A stretch of 9,710 bases of DNA from positions 1 through 9,710 of the forward strand of contig CAIQAW010000080.1 in NCBI GenBank assembly GCA_903869875.1, in the 5' to 3' direction. The DNA comes from Candidatus Nomurabacteria bacterium. GTDB taxonomy: Bacteria; Patescibacteriota; Minisyncoccia; Phycocordibacterales; UBA9973. Below the pieces are notes generated by a model. That model did no database searches, had not been told where the DNA came from, and saw only the letters and a list, made by a program, of their open reading frames with translations. A program made the position numbers and the translations under genes. Positions 1-6,224 of the stretch are shown in pieces; position 1 is the first letter of the stretch, and each line of letters starts with the position of its first letter.

Positions 1-152
1 ATGAATTAGATAAAATCAAAATCTTATTCAAATAATATCCACAGTATAAAAACATAATATATTTAAAATAACTATATTACAAAGACTTTAAAAAGATTTC
101 CACATATCCACAGCACTATCATGTATTCATTATTACTTTATTAAAAAAATCT
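1..152. other. Origin-like AT-rich region with DnaA-box-like motifs
   Basis: Intergenic segment directly before dnaN. It holds three motifs that differ from the DnaA-box consensus TTWTNCACA only at the first base: ATATCCACA at 35-43, ATTTCCACA at 96-104 and ATATCCACA at 104-112, all in one orientation. Between the first and the other two lies a nearly pure A/T stretch (about 45-90) that could be an unwinding element. DnaA boxes plus an AT-rich stretch upstream of dnaN is the usual layout of a bacterial oriC in the dnaA-dnaN interval. No dnaA sequence is visible, so the boundary to the left is unknown. The origin call is inferred from context and motifs. Confidence 0.5.
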
Positions 153-1253
153 ATGAAAATTGAATGTAGAATCGAAGATTTAAAAAAGTGTGTACAAAGT
201 ATTGATCGTATTACTAGTACAAATATAACACTACCTATATTAGAAACAATTCTAATAAGTGTTACTAAAAAACAATGTATAATAAGGGCTACAAATATGC
301 AGTTAGGGGTAGAAATTGAAGTTCCTGTAAAAGTTGAAGCAGAAGGTATAGTTGCTATTAAAAGTTCTATTTTAAATTCATTTTTATCTAATCAAACACA
401 ATCAGGGTTTATAACACTAGAGTTAGAACAAGACAACCTACTTATAAGTACAAACACCTCTAATGCCCGTATAAATGTGCTTCCAGCAGAAGACTTTCCA
501 ACATTGCCACATATAACAGATGGTGAATATATAACTATACCACGCGAAATATTTACTGTAGGTATACCGTCTGTTGTATACAGTGCCTCTGTTTCAGAAA
601 TACGACCTGAAATGTCTAGTGTTTATATTTACCAAAACGACGGTAATGTAAACCTGGTTGCAACTGATGGTTTCCGACTAGCAGAGAAAAAAATACCAAC
701 AACAGTTAATATACCAACACTGTTAATACCACACAAAAATGCAATAGAAATAAGTAAAATACTTTCTGGGTCTAATAATACAGTTGAAATAAAAGCTACA
801 AAAACACAACTAGTTATAACTGACGTTGTTGCTGGGGTATATATAACATCACGTATTATAGATGGGGTTTTTCCAGACTATAAACAAATAATACCCAAAG
901 AACATAAAACAGATGTTGTTATATTAAAAAACGACATTGTTAACGCTGTAAAAACATCAAACATTTTTACTGATAAATTTAACCACATAATACTGTCAGT
1001 AGATCTAAGTACTAAAACAATAGTTATAAGTTCTAAAAGTAATGAAGTTGGTATATTTACATCATCTATACCAGCCACTATAAATGGTGAAAGTATAGAA
1101 ATGTCTATAAACTACAGGTACTTAACAGACTGTTTAAATGTAATCCAGGATGAAAGTATTCGTTTTTCATTTACAGTTAAAGAAAAACCAATGGTTATAC
1201 AACCACTTCACGACCTTAATTTTTTATACCTTATAATGCCGCTAAACAGATAA
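153..1253 (+). CDS. dnaN: DNA polymerase III beta subunit (sliding clamp)
   Basis: Ring-shaped processivity clamp that tethers the replicative polymerase and repair factors to DNA; it acts as a homodimer in the cytoplasm. The 366-residue length equals that of typical DnaN and allows three clamp domains (about 1-120, 121-245, 246-366). Family landmarks are visible: LPAEDFPTLP near residue 110, the ATDGFRLAEK segment near 170, FPDYKQIIP near 245 and the C-terminal hydrophobic LIMPLNR that shapes the partner-peptide pocket. The ATG at 153 is the natural start: it gives the standard N-terminus MKIECRIEDLKK and lies after the DnaA-box-like region. No Shine-Dalgarno motif precedes it, only an A/T tract. 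The stop codon is followed after one base by the next ATG, so the two genes are probably translationally coupled. Isoleucine is mostly ATA (15 of the first 23), a reference for this genome's codon habit. Confidence 0.97.
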   Translation: MKIECRIEDLKKCVQSIDRITSTNITLPILETILISVTKKQCIIRATNMQLGVEIEVPVKVEAEGIVAIKSSILNSFLSNQTQSGFITLELEQDNLLISTNTSNARINVLPAEDFPTLPHITDGEYITIPREIFTVGIPSVVYSASVSEIRPEMSSVYIYQNDGNVNLVATDGFRLAEKKIPTTVNIPTLLIPHKNAIEISKILSGSNNTVEIKATKTQLVITDVVAGVYITSRIIDGVFPDYKQIIPKEHKTDVVILKNDIVNAVKTSNIFTDKFNHIILSVDLSTKTIVISSKSNEVGIFTSSIPATINGESIEMSINYRYLTDCLNVIQDESIRFSFTVKEKPMVIQPLHDLNFLYLIMPLNR

Positions 1254-1254
1254 T

Positions 1255-1497
1255 ATGCGTTTAAAAAATCTACTCCAAGAACATAACCAAGTTCTAGTAA
1301 GGAAAGATTTTTTATTAATTTCTATTATAGATTGTATTTATAAAAACACTGGTATTGTTTTGAAAAAAAACGAATGTGTTTTAAAAGACACAACACTTTA
1401 TATTAAAACAAAGCCAATTTACAAAGAAAAAATTGTTTCACAAAAAGAAAATCTTTTAGTTTTACTAAAAGATTTTCAAGTTTTTAATATTGTTTAA
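1255..1497 (+). CDS. Small DUF721/DciA-like protein (tentative)
   Basis: An 80-residue basic protein starting one base after the dnaN stop, so probably co-translated with the clamp. The pattern is an N-terminal helix (residues 5-30, hydrophobic with LLISIIDCIYKNTGI), then a strand-turn-strand segment around VLKDTTLYIKT (42-52), then a helix with EKIVSQKENLLVLLKDF (58-74). This order resembles the short KH-like core of DUF721/DciA proteins, where a strand with 'L-x-I' is followed by a helix carrying a conserved K before the final leucines. DciA acts as a replicative helicase loader in many bacteria lacking DnaC/DnaI, and a place beside dnaN would fit. The similarity is by pattern only and no diagnostic residue proves it; an uncharacterised CPR-specific protein is the alternative. 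The 3' end overlaps the convergent PBP gene by 4 bp. Confidence 0.75.
   Translation: MRLKNLLQEHNQVLVRKDFLLISIIDCIYKNTGIVLKKNECVLKDTTLYIKTKPIYKEKIVSQKENLLVLLKDFQVFNIV
1448..1476. terminator. Perfect hairpin inside the 3' end of the 80-aa gene, probable bidirectional terminator
   Basis: A perfect 13-bp inverted repeat (1448-1460 with 1464-1476) encloses a 3-nt TTT loop. On the + strand it is followed after CAAG by TTTTT (about 1481-1485). On the - strand its stem ends in TTTT and is followed by CTTTTTG. It could therefore end the dnaN transcript and the convergent PBP transcript alike. The stem is AT-rich, which weakens it as an intrinsic terminator. It lies within coding sequence of the 80-aa protein. 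Confidence 0.5.
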
Positions 1498-3980
1498 AAC
1501 GACATTGTAGTGTCAGTTTTTCCTTTATTATAATCAGTGTCATAAACCACAACACTAATAGAATTATTTGTTTCAGTGTTTTTTATACTATCTAAGGGTA
1601 CTATAAACGACTGGTTTGTTGTTTCTGTAACTAAAACATTATTTATATATAAAACAGCTTTTTTAAAAGGCTTCACTGTTTGGTATACAAAAGGTACAAC
1701 AAGGTTTTTACCAGATATATATGGTTTATTATTTATAATACTTACTAATGGTACTGTTTGTGCTGTGTGCACATTGTCATAATAGTTAGGTTTATTATCT
1801 AATGTTACATTTGGGTAGTTTTGTTTGTGTTGGTTCCACCATATTTGTACACCTGTTTCAAAATGATTAAATAGTGAATCTTCAGCAGGGTTGTTTGGTT
1901 TACCACCTAATGGGTTGTTTTTATCTATCCAATATAATATGTCGTGTACATTTGTAATGTGTTTTTCTACGCGTGTTTCGTTTGGTGTATATTCTGTTGC
2001 TAATCCACCACTAATAGAATCTATAGTGTAAAAGTCTCCACCTGCCCACACACCACGGAGTACAGGGGATATGTTTGTATTTATAGGTGCTGGTGTAGAA
2101 AAGTCTTCTTTTGGTATTGTGGGTAATACAAACTTCATAAATTCGTTCCAACTTGGACCTGAAACTGTACCACCACCACTTTTCATTGGTGTGTTGTTAT
2201 TATTACCAGACCAAACACCTACTACTATAGATGGTGTATAACCTATTAACCATGCGTCTTTATTACTGTTTGTTGTACCTGTTTTTGCAGCAACTGTATA
2301 ACCAGGTACATATAATGAAGAATTTGCACCGAACGTAGGTATACGTGCATTGTTGTCTGAAAGTACATTAGAAATTAATGAAACAGCATTTGGTTCTAGA
2401 ACTTGGTCTCCGCTTTTAATTTCAGTGTTTTCTATAACATTACCTGAACTGTCTTCTATTTTTAATATAGGTACTATTTGTTGATATACACCACCGTTAG
2501 CTAATGTTGCATAGCCTGTTACCATGTCTAGTAAAGAAACTTCACCACCACCGAGCACAAGAGAAAGCCCATATTGGTCTTTACTACCTGATAATGTTAC
2601 CCCTATATCACGTGCTGTTTTCATTGCGTCGTCTAGACCAACTAAATACAACATTTTAACTGCAGGTATATTACGTGACTCCTGTAGGGCGCTACGCACC
2701 GTCATAGGGCCTTTATATGTGTTGTCGTAGTCGTCTGGGCTATAACATGGTGCACCACTGGTAAAGTCGTTTCCAGGGCAACTTGCGTTAAACTGTGTTG
2801 GTGTGTCGAATAATATTGTTTCTGGTGTGTAACCTTTTTCAAAAGACCTTACATAAACAAAAGGTTTAAAAGATGAACCCGGCTGTCTTTTAGCGGTAGC
2901 CACATTGTATTCGCCATCTATTGTTTTATCAAAATAGTTTTTAGATCCTACCATAGTCAGTAATTCACCAGTTTTAGGGTTTATAGCCACCATAGCTTGG
3001 TTTGTTGCTTTGTATTTAGTTATATTATCAGGTGCATTTTTTGCAATTATTTCTTCAGCTTTTTCCTGCATAGTATAGTCTAGTGTTGTGTATACACTAT
3101 AACCACCAGTTTCTATTGCATCTTCGCCGTATTTTTGTCTTAATATGTCTAGTATATAAAATACAAAGTGTGGGGCCTTAATACCTTTTAAATCTTGTTT
3201 ATTAAACACCACCACTTCGTTTTTAGCAGTGTTGTATGTTTGTTCGTCTATCATTTTTAGATCAAACATTCTTTTTAGAATTGTGTTTTTTCGGTCATCT
3301 AAAAGGTTTTTGTTTTTACCGTATGGTGAATACAATGTTGGGCCTTTAGGTATAGCGGCTAGGTATGCAGCTTCGGCCACTGTTACATCTTTTGGTTCTT
3401 TGTTAAAAAATGATCTAGCGCCTTCCTTGATACCATAAGTTGTGCCACCATATGGGTTGTCGTTTAGATATAGTTCTAGTATTTGGTCTTTTGTTAGGTC
3501 TTTATCTAGTTTTATAGCTAATATCCACTCCTTTATTTTTCTGGTTATTGTTTGGTCTTGTGTTAGTAAAGAATTTTTAACAACTTGTTGGGTTATAGTA
3601 GAACCACCTTGTTTTGGGCCAATGTGGAATATATCAACTATAGCTGCACGAACTATAGATTTTAGTTGTATACCACCATGGTTATAAAAATTAGAATCTT
3701 CTATAGCCAGTGTTGCATTTTTAATGTTTTCACCCATGTTTACTAGGGGTATTTCTGTTCTTTTTATGTTTCCATGTACATCGTACAGAACAACAGTACC
3801 GGTATGGTCGTATATTTTAGTTGAGTTTGAAATACGTCTGTCATGAAATGCATCAAAGTCTGGTAGTTGTAGTTGTGAATACCATAGCAGTAAACCAGCT
3901 ACAACCAGAAACCCTACACCTACTATACCTAGGGCAATGTTGCGCCCCATTAAAAATTTAGATGAATGTATTTTTTTCAT
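1494..3980 (-). CDS. Class A penicillin-binding protein (bifunctional glycosyltransferase/transpeptidase, PBP1a type)
   Basis: Polymerises lipid II into glycan strands and cross-links the stem peptides; anchored in the cytoplasmic membrane with the bulk outside. Start chosen at ATG 3980 (828 aa, MKKIHSSKF), which gives a normal basic n-region; an in-frame ATG at 3998 adds six residues but lies almost on the upstream terminator stem. One membrane helix spans about 13-35. GT51 motifs follow in order: catalytic E94 in EDSNFYNHGG, GGSTITQQ at 125-132, RKIKEWILAIKLDKDLT from 147, YGIKEGARSFF from 182 and AEAAYLAAIPKGP from 202. Transpeptidase motifs are S369-SF-K372 (SxxK), S435-R-N437 (SxN) and K566-T-G568. 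C401 and C412 could form a disulfide in the extracytoplasmic part. After the catalytic core (about 615) comes a long tail whose last ~95 residues look like a beta-sandwich (Ig/Big-like) domain. No Shine-Dalgarno motif is seen. The gene end overlaps the convergent 80-aa gene by 4 bp. Confidence 0.95.
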   Translation of the reverse strand: MKKIHSSKFLMGRNIALGIVGVGFLVVAGLLLWYSQLQLPDFDAFHDRRISNSTKIYDHTGTVVLYDVHGNIKRTEIPLVNMGENIKNATLAIEDSNFYNHGGIQLKSIVRAAIVDIFHIGPKQGGSTITQQVVKNSLLTQDQTITRKIKEWILAIKLDKDLTKDQILELYLNDNPYGGTTYGIKEGARSFFNKEPKDVTVAEAAYLAAIPKGPTLYSPYGKNKNLLDDRKNTILKRMFDLKMIDEQTYNTAKNEVVVFNKQDLKGIKAPHFVFYILDILRQKYGEDAIETGGYSVYTTLDYTMQEKAEEIIAKNAPDNITKYKATNQAMVAINPKTGELLTMVGSKNYFDKTIDGEYNVATAKRQPGSSFKPFVYVRSFEKGYTPETILFDTPTQFNASCPGNDFTSGAPCYSPDDYDNTYKGPMTVRSALQESRNIPAVKMLYLVGLDDAMKTARDIGVTLSGSKDQYGLSLVLGGGEVSLLDMVTGYATLANGGVYQQIVPILKIEDSSGNVIENTEIKSGDQVLEPNAVSLISNVLSDNNARIPTFGANSSLYVPGYTVAAKTGTTNSNKDAWLIGYTPSIVVGVWSGNNNNTPMKSGGGTVSGPSWNEFMKFVLPTIPKEDFSTPAPINTNISPVLRGVWAGGDFYTIDSISGGLATEYTPNETRVEKHITNVHDILYWIDKNNPLGGKPNNPAEDSLFNHFETGVQIWWNQHKQNYPNVTLDNKPNYYDNVHTAQTVPLVSIINNKPYISGKNLVVPFVYQTVKPFKKAVLYINNVLVTETTNQSFIVPLDSIKNTETNNSISVVVYDTDYNKGKTDTTMSF

Positions 3981-4001
3981 ATACTGTAATGGTAGCATAC
4001 T

Positions 4002-4028
4002 AAAACCCCGCAGGGAATGCGGGGTTTT
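4002..4028 (-). terminator. Strong intrinsic terminator between the ruvBC group and the PBP gene
   Basis: A perfect 11-bp stem (4002-4012 with 4018-4028), rich in G-C, has a 5-nt loop and ends in TTTT on the - strand. It begins 2 nt after the stop codon of the acidic protein gene, so it most simply ends the ruvB-ruvC-acidic-protein transcript. The PBP start is only 21 nt beyond it, leaving little room for a separate promoter. PBP expression then depends on read-through or on a promoter inside the acidic gene. The other strand also carries TTTTG-TTT after the stem, but no + strand gene needs it. Confidence 0.85.
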
Positions 4029-4030
4029 GT

Positions 4031-4234
4031 TTAGTAGTCGCCTGTTGGTTCGTCGTCGCCGTCACTTAGTCCGGTATAATCATCAGGGGATTCTTCAATT
4101 TCTTCAGGTATGTCGTCGTTTGTTTCATCTTCATCATCAGATAAAAATGCCGCAACCCTACTTGTAGTTTTTTTTACTACAGGGTTACCAAATTCATCTA
4201 ATTCTTCTTCGGGTAGAATATTTTCGTCTAACAT
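4031..4234 (-). CDS. Small, extremely acidic protein of unknown function
   Basis: A 67-residue protein with 25 Asp/Glu and only 3 Lys/Arg. The N-terminus MLDENILPEEELDEFGNPV is followed by a short basic patch, KKTTSRVAAFL (21-31). From residue 33 to the end the chain is almost continuous acidic sequence without hydrophobic residues, so it is likely disordered. I recognise no family. It is the last gene of the ruvB-ruvC group and ends 2 nt before a strong terminator, which supports it as a real coding sequence. The acidic tail could mimic DNA or bind a basic partner, but nothing in the sequence proves this. The ATG at 4234 has no Shine-Dalgarno motif and lies only about 13 nt from a TATAAT on the same strand. 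The 73-nt gap from ruvC also allows separate transcription. Confidence 0.8.
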   Translation of the reverse strand: MLDENILPEEELDEFGNPVVKKTTSRVAAFLSDDEDETNDDIPEEIEESPDDYTGLSDGDDEPTGDY

Positions 4235-4246
4235 TTATTTTATGTA

Positions 4247-4273
4247 ATTATACTAATGCATGTTTTATAACAA
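4247..4273 (-). promoter_or_regulatory. Possible promoter for the acidic protein gene
   Basis: On the - strand a perfect TATAAT (4247-4252) is preceded by TTGTTA (4268-4273) with a 15-nt spacer. The spacing is short and the -35 box matches 4 of 6 positions. A start site would fall about 5 nt before the ATG at 4234, giving a nearly leaderless message. AT-rich DNA often throws up TATAAT by chance. Confidence 0.3.
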
Positions 4274-4297
4274 AGTAACAACTATTGTGCAATGTTT

Positions 4298-4306
4298 TTT
4301 TCCACA
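4298..4306 (+). promoter_or_regulatory. DnaA-box match downstream of ruvC
   Basis: TTTTCCACA fits the consensus TTWTNCACA at every position and sits just beyond the ruvC stop codon. It is a single site in AT-rich DNA, so chance occurrence is quite possible. Confidence 0.25.
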
Positions 4307-4307
4307 A

Positions 4308-4784
4308 TTATTCCTTATACAACACACTGTGGGTAATGCCAATAGCTACTGCGTCAAATTCGTCGTCTATTTTTATATTTTCAGTGCCACTAATCAAACG
4401 AGGAACCATGTCCATCATACTTCTTTTGTCTGCATTACCATAGCCTGTAATGGTTAGTTTTATTGTGTTTGGTGTATATTCAAAAATATCTAAACCACAA
4501 GCCGCGCTGGTAGACAGTATTACACCACGTGCCTCGGCAACCAATAATGCGGTTTTTTTATTAGTACTAAAATAAAGTGTTTCTGTGGCCATTGTTTGTG
4601 GTTTGTATTTTTCTACCACAGTTTCAATATGTTTACGTATTTGGTATAGACGGGTGGTGTGTGTGTCTATTGGTTTTGTTTTAAAACATTCAGAAAAAAC
4701 CAAAACTTCTTTTTGGTGTTTCTCTTTATCTATTATGGCTACACCCAGTCTTTCATAACCAGGGTCTATTGCTAATATGCGCAT
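4308..4784 (-). CDS. ruvC: Holliday junction resolvase RuvC
   Basis: Endonuclease of the RNase H-like fold that cuts four-way recombination junctions symmetrically as a dimer, working with the RuvAB branch-migration motor. The protein has 158 residues, slightly shorter than the E. coli enzyme. The four acidic catalytic positions are visible: D7 in the opening MRILAIDPGYERLGVAI, E68 in ATETLYF, and D141 and D144 in IDDEFDAVAIGITH. Also present are the family segments KKTALLVAEARGV (76-88) and the basic loop TGYGNADKRSM (113-123). The gene starts 17 nt after ruvB ends, so the two form a resolvase-motor operon; ruvA is not in the window. The start at 4784 gives the expected DPG motif at residue 7-9. 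No Shine-Dalgarno motif is seen. Confidence 0.95.
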   Translation of the reverse strand: MRILAIDPGYERLGVAIIDKEKHQKEVLVFSECFKTKPIDTHTTRLYQIRKHIETVVEKYKPQTMATETLYFSTNKKTALLVAEARGVILSTSAACGLDIFEYTPNTIKLTITGYGNADKRSMMDMVPRLISGTENIKIDDEFDAVAIGITHSVLYKE

Positions 4785-4801
4785 ATAAAATAAGGTTATT
4801 T

Positions 4802-5773
4802 TTAGTCGAACGATAGGTGTTCGTACGCGGCTTTGGTTGCTATGCGACCACGTGGTGTACGTTCTAATAGACCTTGTTGAATTAGATATGGCTCCACTAC
4901 TTCTTCTAGTGTACCTTCTTCTTCACCACTTGCAGCAGATAACGTAGCTAGTCCCACAGGACCACCTTTAAATTTATCTATAAGTATAGTTAGTATGTTT
5001 CTATCTGTTGGTGTTAATCCGTATTCATCTATGCCTAGTAATGCGAGTGCTTCACGAATAGTTTTTTCATTCAAATCTTGTTTATTAACTTGTGCATAGT
5101 CACGTACACGTTTTAAGAAATAATTTGCTGTACGTGGTGTAGAACGACTACGTACTGCTATTTCAGTAAGTGCCTTGTTGTCTAAATTAATACCTAATAC
5201 TGTTGCTGAACGTGCAATTATTTTTTCTAATTCTGGTACTGTGTAGTATTCTAGTCGGAATGTACCGCCTGAGAAACGTGAACGTAGTGGTGCAGACAAC
5301 AATGCAACACGTGTAGTAGCTGCAAGTAATGTAAAAGGCGGTAATTCTAGTTGTATTGTACGGGCAGACGGGCCTTTACCTATAATTATATCCAAAACAC
5401 CGCTCTCCATAGCAGGGTATAGCACTTCCTCGATCATTTTGTTTAGGCGGTGTATTTCGTCTATAAACAATATGTCGCCGGGTTGTAAGTTTGTTAACAA
5501 CGAAGCCAGGTCACCAACTTTTTCTATTGCTGGGCCCGATGTTGTTTTTAAATTACGGCCGGTTTCGCGTGCTATAAGGTGTGCAATAGTTGTTTTGCCC
5601 AGGCCTGGTGGCCCGTAGAACAAAATATGTTCGGCCGGGTGGTTTCTTTCACTTGCTGCTGTAAGTAAAATACGCACATTGTTTTTAATGTGTTCTTGTC
5701 CAATGTAGTCGTTCCAGGTGTTTGGACGAAGTGTTTGGTCTAAATAGCCTTCATTTTCAACGTTTTTTGACAT
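4802..5773 (-). CDS. ruvB: Holliday junction branch migration ATPase RuvB
   Basis: AAA+ hexameric DNA motor that, with RuvA, drives branch migration of Holliday junctions. The 323 residues match the family length. Landmarks: N-terminal LRPNTWNDYIGQ (15-26); Walker A GPPGLGKTT (54-62); Walker B LFIDEIHR (102-109); sensor-1 region AATTR (151-155); SAPLRSRF with the likely arginine finger R164 (160-167); sensor 2 RSTPRTANYFLKRVRDYA starting at 210; then the winged-helix DNA-binding domain with GGPVGLATLSAASGEE (270-285) and the C-terminal GLLERTPRGRIAT (301-313). The segment after the arginine finger reads SGGTFRLEYY, where most family members have a shorter G-I-V-Q-R-L-E; this may be a lineage variation. 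It is the first gene of the - strand group ruvB-ruvC-acidic protein. The start at 5773 is the only ATG before the conserved N-terminus. The upstream leader contains two DnaA-box matches and a lone TATAAT on the same strand (5837-5842). Confidence 0.97.
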   Translation of the reverse strand: MSKNVENEGYLDQTLRPNTWNDYIGQEHIKNNVRILLTAASERNHPAEHILFYGPPGLGKTTIAHLIARETGRNLKTTSGPAIEKVGDLASLLTNLQPGDILFIDEIHRLNKMIEEVLYPAMESGVLDIIIGKGPSARTIQLELPPFTLLAATTRVALLSAPLRSRFSGGTFRLEYYTVPELEKIIARSATVLGINLDNKALTEIAVRSRSTPRTANYFLKRVRDYAQVNKQDLNEKTIREALALLGIDEYGLTPTDRNILTILIDKFKGGPVGLATLSAASGEEEGTLEEVVEPYLIQQGLLERTPRGRIATKAAYEHLSFD

Positions 5774-5789
5774 ATTTTATAAAAAATGG

Positions 5790-5809
5790 TTATGCACAGT
5801 TTTTCCACA
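5790..5809 (+). promoter_or_regulatory. Pair of DnaA-box matches in the ruvB leader
   Basis: TTATGCACA (5790-5798) and TTTTCCACA (5801-5809) both fit TTWTNCACA without mismatch. They lie in the same orientation 11 bp apart, about one helical turn, between the ruvB start (5773) and the nearest TATAAT on its strand (5837-5842). Bound DnaA could act on ruvB transcription. The spacing and perfect fit are visible; the function is inferred. Confidence 0.4.
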
Positions 5810-5896
5810 TTTTGTTGACTAAACACACTTGCGTGTATTATAACGCGTGGTATATTTAGTACTCGCCAGTGATGTTAAATACAAAGCCGACGACGC

Positions 5897-5925
5897 TTGA
5901 CAAATATTTCTAAATGTGATACACT
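5897..5925 (+). promoter_or_regulatory. Sigma-70-type promoter with extended -10, upstream of the structured RNA
   Basis: Perfect -35 TTGACA (5897-5902), 17-nt spacer, and -10 TACACT (5920-5925) preceded by TG one base upstream (5917-5918), an extended -10. The start site would be near 5932. No protein gene follows on this strand before the structured RNA candidate. An alternative -10, TATAAA (5962-5967), would place the start within a few bases of the RNA closing stem at 5972, but has only a weak -35 (TACTGT). Confidence 0.6.
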
Positions 5926-5971
5926 TAAAACAGTTAAATACTGTCTACACAGTATAGCACATATAAAGAAG

Positions 5972-6119
5972 GCATAAATCTCTAAGTAATCAACCTTTGG
6001 TCTAGAGGTCTTGAAGGAGGACGTTCTGGTGTGCTTGCATTCCTGGAACTATCCTGCGACATTATCTTACTCGTTTTTATTATTATTAGCGAGGATTATT
6101 TAGAGATTTATGCTTTTTT
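5972..6119 (+). ncRNA. Structured non-coding RNA candidate, 6S-RNA-like architecture
   Basis: The ends pair over 20 bp: 5972-5991 with 6094-6113, with only one G-U pair. Inside are a bubble, an apical arm formed by AGGA (6018-6021) with TCCT (6052-6055) and a 7-bp helix (6023-6029 with 6043-6049, two wobbles), and a small hairpin CTCG/CGAG (6070-6073 with 6090-6093) on the 3' side of the bubble. The 3' stem runs into TTTTTT (6114-6119). A long closing stem, large central bubble with a 3'-side hairpin, and an apical stem is the layout of 6S RNA, which binds RNA polymerase as an open-promoter mimic. At about 142-148 nt it is shorter than common 6S RNAs, and I see no diagnostic sequence. No open reading frame explains the segment. 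It has a good upstream promoter and a downstream terminator. An unrelated lineage-specific RNA is the alternative. Confidence 0.6.
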
Positions 6120-6130
6120 CTTTGTAAAAC

Positions 6131-6158
6131 ACAAAACACCCCAGTCGGGGTGTTTTGT
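6131..6158. terminator. Strong intrinsic terminator behind the structured RNA
   Basis: A perfect 12-bp stem (6131-6142 with 6147-6158) has a 4-nt AGTC loop; four G-C pairs at the loop end and an A/T-rich base. On the + strand it ends in TTTTGT followed by a T/A-rich stretch; on the - strand it ends in TTTTGTTTTAC. It can stop the + strand RNA and any - strand transcript coming through the nuclease gene. Confidence 0.85.
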
Positions 6159-6176
6159 TATTTAATTAAAATTTTT

Positions 6177-6215
6177 GTACCTCACCCCCGGCCCCTCTCC
6201 TACATAGGAGAGGGG
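6177..6215 (+). repeat. Left inverted repeat with internal hairpin
   Basis: GTACCTCACCC (6177-6187) plus an 11-bp perfect hairpin stem (6192-6202 with 6205-6215) and a 2-nt CA loop. It matches the right copy, reverse complemented, except for CCG against TA after the first block and one extra base pair in the stem. Confidence 0.85.
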
Positions 6216-6224
6216 AGAAATAAG

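Noticed and set aside
4260..4457. 65-aa open frame on the + strand
   Set aside because: It mirrors the C-terminal half of ruvC, which has all catalytic residues.
5938..5955. LexA/SOS box of the CTGT-N8-ACAG type near ruvB
   Set aside because: The spacing between CTGT and ACAG is 4 nt, not 8, and the site belongs to the opposite-strand RNA promoter.
5972..6119. SRP (4.5S) RNA, tmRNA or a tRNA
   Set aside because: The conserved SRP apical motif around GGAAGGAAGCAGCC, the tmRNA ends and a T-loop GGTTCGA are all missing.
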